Assembly (NCBI RefSeq): GCF_007677725.1 | Contig: NZ_VEDF01000002.1 | Span: 310,001-374,000 of the forward strand | DNA length: 64,000 nucleotides | Reading direction: 5' to 3' | Origin: Pseudomonas sp. URMO17WK12:I11 | GTDB lineage: Bacteria; Pseudomonadota; Gammaproteobacteria; Pseudomonadales; Pseudomonadaceae | Part shown: positions 55,923 to 64,000 of the stretch, in pieces | How the letters are laid out: every line of letters begins with the position of its first letter | Position numbering within the stretch: position 1 is the first letter of the stretch | Position numbers and translations under genes: made by a program | Notes under the pieces: generated by a model | The model's database searches: none | The model's input: only the letters and a program-made list of their open reading frames with translations | Told to the model about the DNA's origin: nothing

Positions 55923-57353
55923 GTGACCCTGTATCTGAACCTGGCCGAACTGCTCGGCGCACGCATCGAGCAGGGCCTCTATCGCCCCGGCCAGCGCCTG
56001 CCGTCGGTGCGCGCATTGAGCGTCGAGCATGGGGTAAGCCTGAGTACCGTACAGCAGGCCTATCGCATGCTCGAAGACAGCGGCCTGGTTTCACCCCGTC
56101 CCAAGTCCGGTTATTTCGTCAGTGATCATCGCCAGCTTCCCGGCCTGCCGGCGGTGAGCCGCCCGGTGCAGCGCCCTGTGGATATCTCGCAGTGGGAACA
56201 GGTGCTGGAACTGGTGCGCAGCACACCGCGCCAGGATGTCATTCAGCTGGGCCGTGGCATGCCCGACATCGACAGCCCGACCCTCAAGCCGCTGCTGCGC
56301 AGCCTCGCCCAACTGAGTCGACGCCAGGACATGCCGGGGCTCTACTACGACACCATCCACGGCAACCTCGCCCTGCGCGAGCAGATCGCCCGGCTGACGC
56401 TCGACTCCGGTTGCCGCCTGAACCCGGCCGACCTGGTGGTGACCACCGGGTGTCATGAGGCGCTGTCGTGCAGTATTCGCGCAGTCTGTGCGCCCGGCGA
56501 TATCGTCGCGGTCGACTCGCCGAGCTTTCATGGCGCCATGCAGACCCTCAAGGGCCTGGGCATGAAGGCGCTGGAAATCCCTACCGACCCGCTCACGGGC
56601 ATCAGCCTCGAAGCGCTGGAGCTTGCGCTGGAACAGTGGCCGATCAAGCTCATCCAGATCACCCCCAGCTGTAACAATCCCCTGGGCTACATCATGCCCG
56701 AGGCGCGCAAGCGGGCGCTGCTGAGCCTGGCGCAGCGCTATGACGTGGCGATCCTCGAAGACGATGTATACGGTGACCTTGCCTATACCTATCCGCGCCC
56801 CCGCACGCTGAAATCCTTCGACGATGACGGCCGCGTGCTGCTGTGCAGTTCCTTCTCCAAGACCCTGGCGCCTGGCTTGCGCATCGGCTGGGTGGCGCCG
56901 GGGCGCTACCTGGAGCGCGTGCTGCACATGAAGTACATCAGTACCGGCAGCACCGCCAGCCAGCCCCAGCTGGCCATCGCCGACTTCATTGCCGAGGGCC
57001 ATTACCAGCCCCATGTGCGGCGCATGCGCAGCCAATACCAGCGCGCCCGTGACCAGATGAGCGACTGGGTGACCCAGTATTTTCCACCAGGCACACGGGT
57101 CAGTCGCCCCCAGGGTGGTTTCGTGCTGTGGGTGGAGCTGCCGGAAAACTTCGATACGCTGCGGCTCAACCGCGCTTTACTGGAACAAGGTGTGCAGATC
57201 GCCGTAGGCAGCATCTTCTCGGCCTCGGGCAAGTTCCGTCATTGCCTGCGGATGAACTTTGCCTCGCGGGCGACGCCTGAAATCGAAGCGGCCGTACGCA
57301 AGGTGGGTGAAACCGCCATTCGTCTACTGGGTGAAGGCGATGGCCAGGCGTAA
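55923..57353 (+). CDS. MocR/PdxR-type regulator (GntR HTH + aminotransferase-like domain)
   Basis: A 476-residue fusion: GntR winged helix (about 1-68, ALSVEHGVSLSTVQQAYRMLEDSGLVSPRPKSGYFV) and a fold-type I PLP domain with Lys313 in SSFSKTLAPGLRIGW. MocR proteins use PLP-amino acid adducts as effectors rather than for catalysis. The start is GTG 55923 with GGGAG upstream. Its effector and targets are unknown; the DUF1127 gene is the obvious divergent target, and polyamine/amino-acid genes surround it. Confidence 0.89.
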   Translation: MTLYLNLAELLGARIEQGLYRPGQRLPSVRALSVEHGVSLSTVQQAYRMLEDSGLVSPRPKSGYFVSDHRQLPGLPAVSRPVQRPVDISQWEQVLELVRSTPRQDVIQLGRGMPDIDSPTLKPLLRSLAQLSRRQDMPGLYYDTIHGNLALREQIARLTLDSGCRLNPADLVVTTGCHEALSCSIRAVCAPGDIVAVDSPSFHGAMQTLKGLGMKALEIPTDPLTGISLEALELALEQWPIKLIQITPSCNNPLGYIMPEARKRALLSLAQRYDVAILEDDVYGDLAYTYPRPRTLKSFDDDGRVLLCSSFSKTLAPGLRIGWVAPGRYLERVLHMKYISTGSTASQPQLAIADFIAEGHYQPHVRRMRSQYQRARDQMSDWVTQYFPPGTRVSRPQGGFVLWVELPENFDTLRLNRALLEQGVQIAVGSIFSASGKFRHCLRMNFASRATPEIEAAVRKVGETAIRLLGEGDGQA

Positions 57354-57412
57354 CTTTGCGCCGCCCCTCACGGTCATACCCTTGGTGCATTGTTGGACAG
57401 GACAACTCAACT

Positions 57413-58966
57413 TTGAGATTTCAGCGAGCCTTGCCTCTGCTGCTGGCGCTACTGCTCGGCCTTAACGGCTGTGCCAGCGTCAGCATTCCCCGTGAAACCA
57501 GCCAGGCACTGCCCGCCAGCGACTCGGCTTTCGGCCGTTCGGTGGCGCGCCAGGCCGCGCCGCACGACGGGCGTTCGGGCTTTCGCCTGCTGCCCAACAG
57601 CAACGAAGCCTTTCGCGCCCGCGCCGAGCTGATTCGCCACGCCCAGACCAGTATCGATCTGCAGTACTACATCGTTCACGACGGCCTGAGCACGCGCACG
57701 CTGGTGCATGAGCTGCTGCAGGCAGCCGACCGCGGCGTGCGCGTGCGCATTTTGCTCGACGACACCACCAGCGACGGCCTGGACGCGATCATGGGCACCC
57801 TCGACGCGCATCCCAACATCCACCTGCGGGTATTCAATCCCCTGCACCTGGGCCGCAGCACCGGCGTGACGCGCGCCGTGGGGCGGCTGTTCAATCTGTC
57901 GCGCCAGCACCGGCGCATGCATAACAAGCTGTTTCTGGTCGACAACAGCATGGCCATTGTCGGCGGGCGCAACCTGGGCGACGAATACTTCGACGCCGAG
58001 CCCAACCTCAACTTCACCGACATCGACCTGCTCAGTGTCGGGCCCATCGCCGAGCAACTGGGCCACAGCTTCGACCAGTACTGGAACAGCGCGCTGAGCC
58101 GGCCGATCACCGACTTTCTGTGGCAGGCTCCCGACGCCAGCGACTTGCAAGCCAGCCGCCAGCGCCTGGAAGTGTCGCTGGCGCAGGCCAGGTTGCAGCG
58201 CAAAGCCTTGTTCGACCGCCTGATGGCCTACCAGACCCAGCCTCGACTTGAGGTGTGGCGTAACGAGTTGATCTGGGCACATGCCCAAGGGCTGTGGGAT
58301 GCGCCAAGCAAGGTATTGGCCAACGATGAACCTGATCCGCAATTGCTGATGAGCCAGCAACTGGCGCCGGACCTGGCCAGCGTGCACCAGGAGCTGATCC
58401 TGGTTTCGGCGTATTTCGTACCCGGCGAGCCGGGGCTGCTCTACCTCACCGGCAGGGCCGATGCCGGAGCCTCGGTGAAGCTGCTGACCAATTCGCTCGA
58501 AGCCACCGACGTGCCTGCCGTGCATGGCGGCTATGCACCCTATCGGCGAGCCCTGCTCGAACACGGCGTGCAGCTGTTCGAGTTGCGCCGCCAGCCGGGC
58601 GATCCCAGCGCTGGCCGGCTGAATTTCCAGGGTGGCTCCGATTCCAGCCTGCACAGCAAGGCGATCGTCTTCGACCGGCGCAAGACCTTTATCGGCTCGT
58701 TCAATTTCGACCCGCGCTCGGTGCTGTGGAACACCGAGGTCGGGGTGTTGGTCGACAGCCCGGAGCTTGCCGAATACACCCGTGAGCTGGCCCAGCAGGG
58801 TATGGCGCCGCCGTTGAGTTATCAGGTCAAACTGCAGGATGACAAGCTGGTCTGGGCCACTGAGGACAATGGCCAGCTGCACGTACTGACCCGCGAGCCG
58901 GGTGGTTTGTGGCGACGCTTCAATGCCTGGATCAGTAAAGCGGTGGGCCTGGAAAAGATGCTCTGA
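57413..58966 (+). CDS. Phospholipase D/cardiolipin-synthase-family lipoprotein
   Basis: A 517-residue PLD-superfamily protein with two HKD motifs: HNKLFLVDNSMAIVGGRN and HSKAIVFDRRKTFIGSFNFD. TTG 57413 is chosen because it gives a short signal peptide ending in lipobox GLNGC; an in-frame TTG at 57356 is the other option. Similar two-HKD lipoproteins act in cardiolipin or phosphatidylglycerol metabolism at the envelope (ClsC-like), but the substrate is unproven. Confidence 0.83.
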   Translation: MRFQRALPLLLALLLGLNGCASVSIPRETSQALPASDSAFGRSVARQAAPHDGRSGFRLLPNSNEAFRARAELIRHAQTSIDLQYYIVHDGLSTRTLVHELLQAADRGVRVRILLDDTTSDGLDAIMGTLDAHPNIHLRVFNPLHLGRSTGVTRAVGRLFNLSRQHRRMHNKLFLVDNSMAIVGGRNLGDEYFDAEPNLNFTDIDLLSVGPIAEQLGHSFDQYWNSALSRPITDFLWQAPDASDLQASRQRLEVSLAQARLQRKALFDRLMAYQTQPRLEVWRNELIWAHAQGLWDAPSKVLANDEPDPQLLMSQQLAPDLASVHQELILVSAYFVPGEPGLLYLTGRADAGASVKLLTNSLEATDVPAVHGGYAPYRRALLEHGVQLFELRRQPGDPSAGRLNFQGGSDSSLHSKAIVFDRRKTFIGSFNFDPRSVLWNTEVGVLVDSPELAEYTRELAQQGMAPPLSYQVKLQDDKLVWATEDNGQLHVLTREPGGLWRRFNAWISKAVGLEKML

Positions 58967-58969
58967 GGC

Positions 58970-60109
58970 TCAGGCCGCAGCAGGCTCGAAGGCCCCCGGA
59001 CGACGCGTCAGCAGCACCAACCCTGCAGCCCCGGCGGCCATCAGCCAGAGCAGTGCATGGCCACTGACCCACTGGCTGCCGGCACCGGCCAGCAGCGGCC
59101 CGAGCAGGCAGCCAATGCCCCATAGCTGCGCCACATGAGCATTGGCCCGCACCAGGGCATCGTCGCGATACCGCTCGCCGATCAGGATCAGCGACAACGT
59201 GAACAACCCACCGGCGCTGGCGCCGAACACCACCCACAAAGGCCAGATCAGCGGCGTCTGCAGCAGCATCGGGATGGCCAGGCTGGACACCAGCAACGCG
59301 ACCGCGCAGCCAGTGAACAGCGCCTGACGAGAGATGCGATCGGCCAGCGCGCCGATGGGCAGCTGCAGCACCGCATCGCCGACCACCACCGTGCTGACCA
59401 TGAACAGGGCAATCTCCGTGGTGAAGCCTTGCTGCAGGCAATACACCGGCAACAGGGTCAGGATCATCGCCTCGAATGCCGCGAACAGGGCGACAGCCCA
59501 GGCAATCACTGGCAGACGCCTGCAGAAGCCGAACAGATCGCTGAAGGTCACGCTGCAGGCGTCGGTGCTTGGCGCCCCACCCCGGCCCAGCAGCAGCACA
59601 GGTGCCAGCAGCAGCAAGCCAGTCGCGGCCCAGAAACCAAAGTCATCGTCTGAGCCCAGCACCCCCAACACCAACGGCCCGGCCAACTGGCTCAGGGCAT
59701 AGCTGCTGCCATAAAGCGCCACTAGCCGACCGCGCCACTGCTCGACCACTAATTGGTTGATCCAGCTTTCACCAAGGATGAACACCACGGTAAGCGACAT
59801 GCCGATCAACAGGCGCAGCGCCAGCCACAGCGGGTAGCTCGGGAGCAAGGCGACCAGCCCAATGGACAACGCTCCGCCCCACAGGCACAGGCGCATCGCC
59901 GCCGGTACGCCAACCCACCCGGCGAGGCGGCTGGCCAGGCTTGCACCGAGCAACACCCCCAGCGCCGGCATGGCGGCCATGACGCCAATGGCGAACCCGC
60001 CATAGCCCCAGCCTTCCAGGCGCAGGGAAACCAGCGGCATGCTCACACCGAGCGCCAGCCCGACGCTCAGCACCGATGCCAGCACGGCAAAATAGGTTCC
60101 CCAACGCAT
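58970..60109 (-). CDS. MFS transporter (YcaD-like)
   Basis: A 379-residue major-facilitator protein with twelve expected helices. Motif-A-like GVLLGASLASRLAGWVG in the first half and LQLPIGALADRISRQALF in the second. Substrate unknown; short loops and size resemble the YcaD/UMF branch. ATG 60109 has GGAGG five bases upstream. It is convergent with the PLD gene (three-base gap) and downstream of the pauC-like gene on the same strand. Confidence 0.86.
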   Translation of the reverse strand: MRWGTYFAVLASVLSVGLALGVSMPLVSLRLEGWGYGGFAIGVMAAMPALGVLLGASLASRLAGWVGVPAAMRLCLWGGALSIGLVALLPSYPLWLALRLLIGMSLTVVFILGESWINQLVVEQWRGRLVALYGSSYALSQLAGPLVLGVLGSDDDFGFWAATGLLLLAPVLLLGRGGAPSTDACSVTFSDLFGFCRRLPVIAWAVALFAAFEAMILTLLPVYCLQQGFTTEIALFMVSTVVVGDAVLQLPIGALADRISRQALFTGCAVALLVSSLAIPMLLQTPLIWPLWVVFGASAGGLFTLSLILIGERYRDDALVRANAHVAQLWGIGCLLGPLLAGAGSQWVSGHALLWLMAAGAAGLVLLTRRPGAFEPAAA

Positions 60110-60235
60110 CATCGCCTCCCAGGCAGCGTGTTCCGCACCCATCAGCGAACAAGCCGGACCACCGGCTCGCCCTGTCCCTGCCGAGTCTGCGCTTCAGTGC
60201 GAAGCGACTGCCCGTGGGAGTGGCGATCCAGCGAT

Positions 60236-60267
60236 CCGGCTTGCCCGCGACTGGCCGCAATGCGGCC
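60236..60267. repeat. REP-like core plus hairpin downstream of the aldehyde dehydrogenase gene
   Basis: CCGGCTTGCCCGCGA (60236-60250) is the exact complement of the REP core at 51548-51562. Next to it GGCCGCA-A-TGCGGCC (60253-60267) forms a hairpin ten bases after the dehydrogenase stop on the minus strand, without a U tract. Confidence 0.6.
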
Positions 60268-60276
60268 CTTGTGGAT

Positions 60277-61770
<1,494 letters not shown>

Positions 61771-61891
61771 ACGAAACTCCTCCTCTTGTTTAGGTGCAAC
61801 GCCGCACTGAGGACTCACTGGCGTTGTCAGAATGCTGGCCGGGCGACATGCGCACACTGGCAAGCGACACCCTAAACCAGGCGCTGCAAAC

Positions 61892-61926
61892 TATCAATAT
61901 ATTTGACAGAAAAGGCCTTAAGGCCT
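61892..61926. promoter_or_regulatory. Palindromes in the pauC/cupin divergent region
   Basis: An AT-rich imperfect dyad (TATCAA...TTTGACA, 61892-61908) and, right beside it, the exact 14-bp palindrome AGGCCTTAAGGCCT (61913-61926). Both lie 40-75 bp before the cupin ATG. Possible PauR or other operator. Confidence 0.5.
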
Positions 61927-61966
61927 ACCTATGTGCATTTTATTAAACAATAACAGGAGCCGCATC

Positions 61967-62326
61967 ATGAGTATCGCCAGCATCGTCGACTTCGCCCAGG
62001 TCCTGACAGAGGCCGAACGCTACCGCCCGGCAGCGGAAAAGATTCTCAAGGGCGAGCCGGACCAGGCTGTCTACAACCACTATTCCAGCCCCTGTGGCCA
62101 GTTTGCTGCGGGTGTTTGGGAAGGTGAAGTCGGGCAATGGACGGTGAACTACACCGAGCACGAATATTGCGAGATCGTTCAGGGCGTGTCGGTGCTGCGT
62201 GATGGAGCGGGCGGCGCCAAGACCTTGCGCGCCGGTGATCGTTTCGTCATTCCGGCCGGCTTCAAGGGCACTTGGGAAGTGCTGGAGCCGTGCCGCAAGA
62301 TCTACGTGATGTTCGAACAGCAGTAA
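61967..62326 (+). CDS. Single-domain cupin protein
   Basis: A 119-residue cupin of the EutQ/DUF861 type: GVWEGEVGQWTVNYTEHEYCEIVQGVSVL and LRAGDRFVIPAGFKGTWEVLEPCRKIYVMFE. AGGAGC six bases before ATG 61967. It is divergent from pauC and transcribed toward the I78-like gene. Similar cupins accompany amine and polyamine genes, where they may bind small ligands; no catalysis is established. Confidence 0.82.
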   Translation: MSIASIVDFAQVLTEAERYRPAAEKILKGEPDQAVYNHYSSPCGQFAAGVWEGEVGQWTVNYTEHEYCEIVQGVSVLRDGAGGAKTLRAGDRFVIPAGFKGTWEVLEPCRKIYVMFEQQ

Positions 62327-62412
62327 ATATGTAGCGCCAATGCAGGCATCGGCTGCATGAGTATGGACCCGCCCCTACAGCGGGCACCACTCACGTCAAA
62401 AGGATGCTTAAC

Positions 62413-62616
62413 ATGACCAATGAAGAAGTGCTGCAAGCCATCGCCCACCTGATCGGCACCCCTTACGAGCCATCGGTGAAAGACACCATCACTGCAATCA
62501 CCGGCCGTGATCGCGTCGTCGGGCCGGGAGAAGCCAGCACGCGTGAGTACGACAGCAACCGTATTCATATCAACACCGATGCCAACCGCCTGATCGAAAG
62601 CTTCAGCTTCAAGTAA
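62413..62616 (+). CDS. Peptidase inhibitor I78-family-like small protein
   Basis: A 67-residue protein whose second half (DRVVGPGEASTREYDSNRIHINTDANRLI) follows the I78/elastase-inhibitor pattern, where a PG-containing loop and the DRLNI-like strand are conserved. Unlike secreted I78 proteins it has no signal peptide, so it should be cytoplasmic. AGGA nine bases before ATG 62413 (an in-frame ATG at 62404 overlaps that site). Followed by a strong terminator shared with rpmG. Confidence 0.72.
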   Translation: MTNEEVLQAIAHLIGTPYEPSVKDTITAITGRDRVVGPGEASTREYDSNRIHINTDANRLIESFSFK

Positions 62617-62631
62617 CAGCGGTGCAGGCAT

Positions 62632-62668
62632 AAAAAAACCCGCGTCCTTACGGATGCGGGTTTTTTTT
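62632..62668. terminator. Bidirectional terminator between I78-like gene and rpmG
   Basis: AAAAAAACCCGC-GTCC-TTAC-GGAT-GCGGGTTTTTTTT: a long A run, a 9-bp stem with one G-T pair, and a long T run. Works for both converging transcripts. Confidence 0.93.
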
Positions 62669-62681
62669 GGTCGCCGATCAA

Positions 62682-62837
62682 TTACTTGATCTTGGCTTCC
62701 TTGTACACCACGTGCTTGCGAACAACCGGATCGTATTTCTTGATCTCGATTTTGTCCGGGGTGGTGCGCTTGTTCTTGTCGGTGGTGTAGAAGTGACCGG
62801 TACCGGCACTCGAAACCAAACGGATCAATTCACGCAT
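62682..62837 (-). CDS. rpmG: 50S ribosomal protein L33
   Basis: A 51-residue basic protein, [20 protein letters not shown] at the start and [18 protein letters not shown] at the end, the exact length and pattern of bacterial L33. No Cys pairs, so this is the zinc-independent (C-) form. It lies 11 bases after rpmB in the standard rpmB-rpmG operon. Confidence 0.97.
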   Translation of the reverse strand: MRELIRLVSSAGTGHFYTTDKNKRTTPDKIEIKKYDPVVRKHVVYKEAKIK

Positions 62838-62848
62838 GATGTTCTCCC

Positions 62849-63085
62849 TTAAACCTTGGCGCCAGCTTTACGGATGTCAACCAGAACGGCGTCGATGCCG
62901 CGCTTGTCGATGATACGCATGCCTTTGGCGGATACGCGCAGACGCACGAAACGCTTCTCGGATTCAACCCAGAAACGGTGGTGCTGCAGGTTCGGCAGGA
63001 AACGACGACGGGTTTTGTTGTTTGCGTGGGAAATGTTGTTCCCGGTTACTGGACCCTTACCAGTAACTTGACAGACTCTCGACAT
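62849..63085 (-). CDS. rpmB: 50S ribosomal protein L28
   Basis: A 78-residue basic protein starting [20 protein letters not shown] and carrying [16 protein letters not shown] and [18 protein letters not shown], diagnostic of L28. First gene of rpmB-rpmG, with a good sigma-70-like promoter about 150 bases upstream. Confidence 0.98.
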   Translation of the reverse strand: MSRVCQVTGKGPVTGNNISHANNKTRRRFLPNLQHHRFWVESEKRFVRLRVSAKGMRIIDKRGIDAVLVDIRKAGAKV

Positions 63086-63446
63086 GACTCAGCCCTCTAA
63101 AACCACATGCCCAACCCGGCATGGGTTGGCCGCTTAATCTCTCAGTCTTTGGCGCCAGGCGCCGTGATTCTGGAGGTCTTACCGACCGGATTCGCTGATG
63201 CGACAGGCCGAGCCCCTAGAAAAGAGCGCTGCTTTATACCAGAAAGACTGCGTTGCAACAACAGAAGATGAGCATTCGTGTGCTGCAAATAGCGCGCGAG
63301 CAGCATAGCGACTCGCGCGCCGCGCTGTCGACCGCTCGTCGCCCAGGTCGCGAAAAAGAGGGTGGTCATTTGCCGCGACGCGCACTAGGGTAGGACGTTT
63401 CCAGACTGCACCGGCAGATGGGCCACTGACCAGCCAAGGAGCCACG
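63086..63446. other. Gene-free divergent region between rpmB and the peptide-binding protein gene
   Basis: About 360 bases. Holds the rpmB promoter near 63233-63261 and a short GGCGCC-type inverted sequence (TTGGCGCCAGGCGCCGTG). No further gene or RNA recognised. Confidence 0.5.
63233..63261 (-). promoter_or_regulatory. Sigma-70 promoter for rpmB-rpmG
   Basis: On the minus strand TTGTTG, 17-base spacer, TATAAA, then a GC-rich GCAGCGC discriminator; the -10 is about 150 bases upstream of the rpmB ATG. Confidence 0.6.
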
Positions 63447-64000
63447 ATGCGTGCTGCCGCCCTTTCCTTATTGTTCACCTCCCTGCTCGCCGCTGGCATT
63501 GCCCAGGCCGCACCCTTGAGTGTCTGCAGCGAGGCCAGCCCTGAAGGCTTCGATGTGGTGCAGTACAATTCGCTGACCACCACCAATGCCTCGGCCGATG
63601 TGCTGATGAACCGCTTGGTGGAATTCGACGCGACTCAAGGCAAGGTCGTGCCGAGCCTGGCGCAGAGCTGGAGCGTCTCGGCCGATGGCCTGGTCTATGA
63701 CTTCAAGCTGCGCGAAGGCGTGAAGTTTCATTCCACAGCGTACTTCAAACCCACCCGTGAGCTGAACGCCGATGACGTGCTGTTCAGCTTCCAGCGCATG
63801 CTCTACCCGGCGCATGCCTGGCACAAGACCGCACCGGGCGGATACCCGCATGCGCAGTCGTTGCAACTGGGCAGCCTGATCAAGGCTATCGACGCGCCCG
63901 ATGCAGGCAGCGTCCGCTTCACGCTGACCCATGCCGACGCCACCTTCCTGGCGACCCTGAGCATGGGCTTCGCGTCGATCTACTCGGCCGAATATGCCGA
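63447..64000 (+). CDS. Peptide/dipeptide ABC transporter substrate-binding protein (family 5), 3' truncated by window edge
   Basis: The first 184 codons of an extracytoplasmic solute-binding protein family 5 (DppA/OppA type). Signal peptide MRAAALSLLFTSLLAAGIAQA, then APLSVCSEASPEGFDVVQYN and the family motifs VLMNRLVEFD, PSLAQSWSVSADGLVYDFKLREGVKFH, LNADDVLFSFQRML. AAGGAG precedes ATG 63447. The C-terminal two thirds lie outside the window. Probably the first gene of a dipeptide uptake operon. Confidence 0.9.
   Translation, partial: MRAAALSLLFTSLLAAGIAQAAPLSVCSEASPEGFDVVQYNSLTTTNASADVLMNRLVEFDATQGKVVPSLAQSWSVSADGLVYDFKLREGVKFHSTAYFKPTRELNADDVLFSFQRMLYPAHAWHKTAPGGYPHAQSLQLGSLIKAIDAPDAGSVRFTLTHADATFLATLSMGFASIYSAEYA

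Overview
The window reads as chromosomal DNA of a fluorescent Pseudomonas, most likely the P. putida group. It is GC-rich and densely coded. The gene order cyaA / rnk / cyaY / lptM-lysA-dapF-DUF484-xerC / sutA / amtB-glnK / comM and, further on, cytochrome c5-pauR-dadX-dadA / lrp is the order known for this part of Pseudomonas chromosomes (recalled, not searched). I saw no rRNA, tRNA, CRISPR, phage or insertion sequence. Dispersed REP-like sequence (a shared 15-mer) occurs in two gaps.

Layout. 1-9 kb: 3' part of class I adenylate cyclase, a PI-PLC-like protein, Rnk, DUF1289 and frataxin CyaY on the minus strand, then a compact plus-strand operon lptM-lysA-dapF-DUF484-xerC-HAD. 9-13.5 kb: SutA, the nitrogen-control pair glnK-amtB behind a recognisable sigma-54 promoter with two NtrC-type sites, ubiK and comM. 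13.5-20.2 kb: a three-gene signalling module made of a receiver-only protein, a response regulator with a DNA-binding domain at each end, and a divergent 1685-residue pseudokinase/ATPase/GAF/histidine kinase. 20-31 kb: an accessory stretch with two YcaC paralogues, two AraC-type and one LysR regulator, a K+/H+ antiporter, an OprD-like porin, a Tat-exported amidohydrolase, a serine hydrolase and a small membrane protein. 31-38 kb: a mechanosensitive channel with a degenerate cyclic-nucleotide domain, then lysine/pipecolate catabolism (amaA, amaB, LysR, hglS). 38-49 kb: chemoreceptor, LysR/MATE pair, GGDEF-EAL protein, rep, xpt, acetyl-CoA hydrolase-like enzyme. 49-62 kb: D-alanine and polyamine catabolism (cytochrome c5, pauR, dadX, dadA, lrp, pauB-type oxidase, MocR regulator, PLD lipoprotein, MFS, pauC-type aldehyde dehydrogenase, cupin). 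62-64 kb: I78 inhibitor-like protein, rpmG, rpmB and the 5' part of a peptide-binding protein.

How the genes work together. LysA and DapF make lysine from diaminopimelate, while AmaA, AmaB and HglS belong to the D-lysine/pipecolate route to 2-hydroxyglutarate. DadX and DadA interconvert and oxidise alanine under an adjacent Lrp gene. PauR, the PauB-like oxidase and the PauC-like dehydrogenase form a dispersed polyamine set.

The least ordinary content is the 13.5-20.2 kb signalling module. Next are several sharply defined palindromes or repeat arrays in divergent promoter regions: glnK, ama/LysR, LysR/MATE, GGDEF-EAL/rep, dadA/lrp, DUF1127/MocR and pauC/cupin. These I read as operators.
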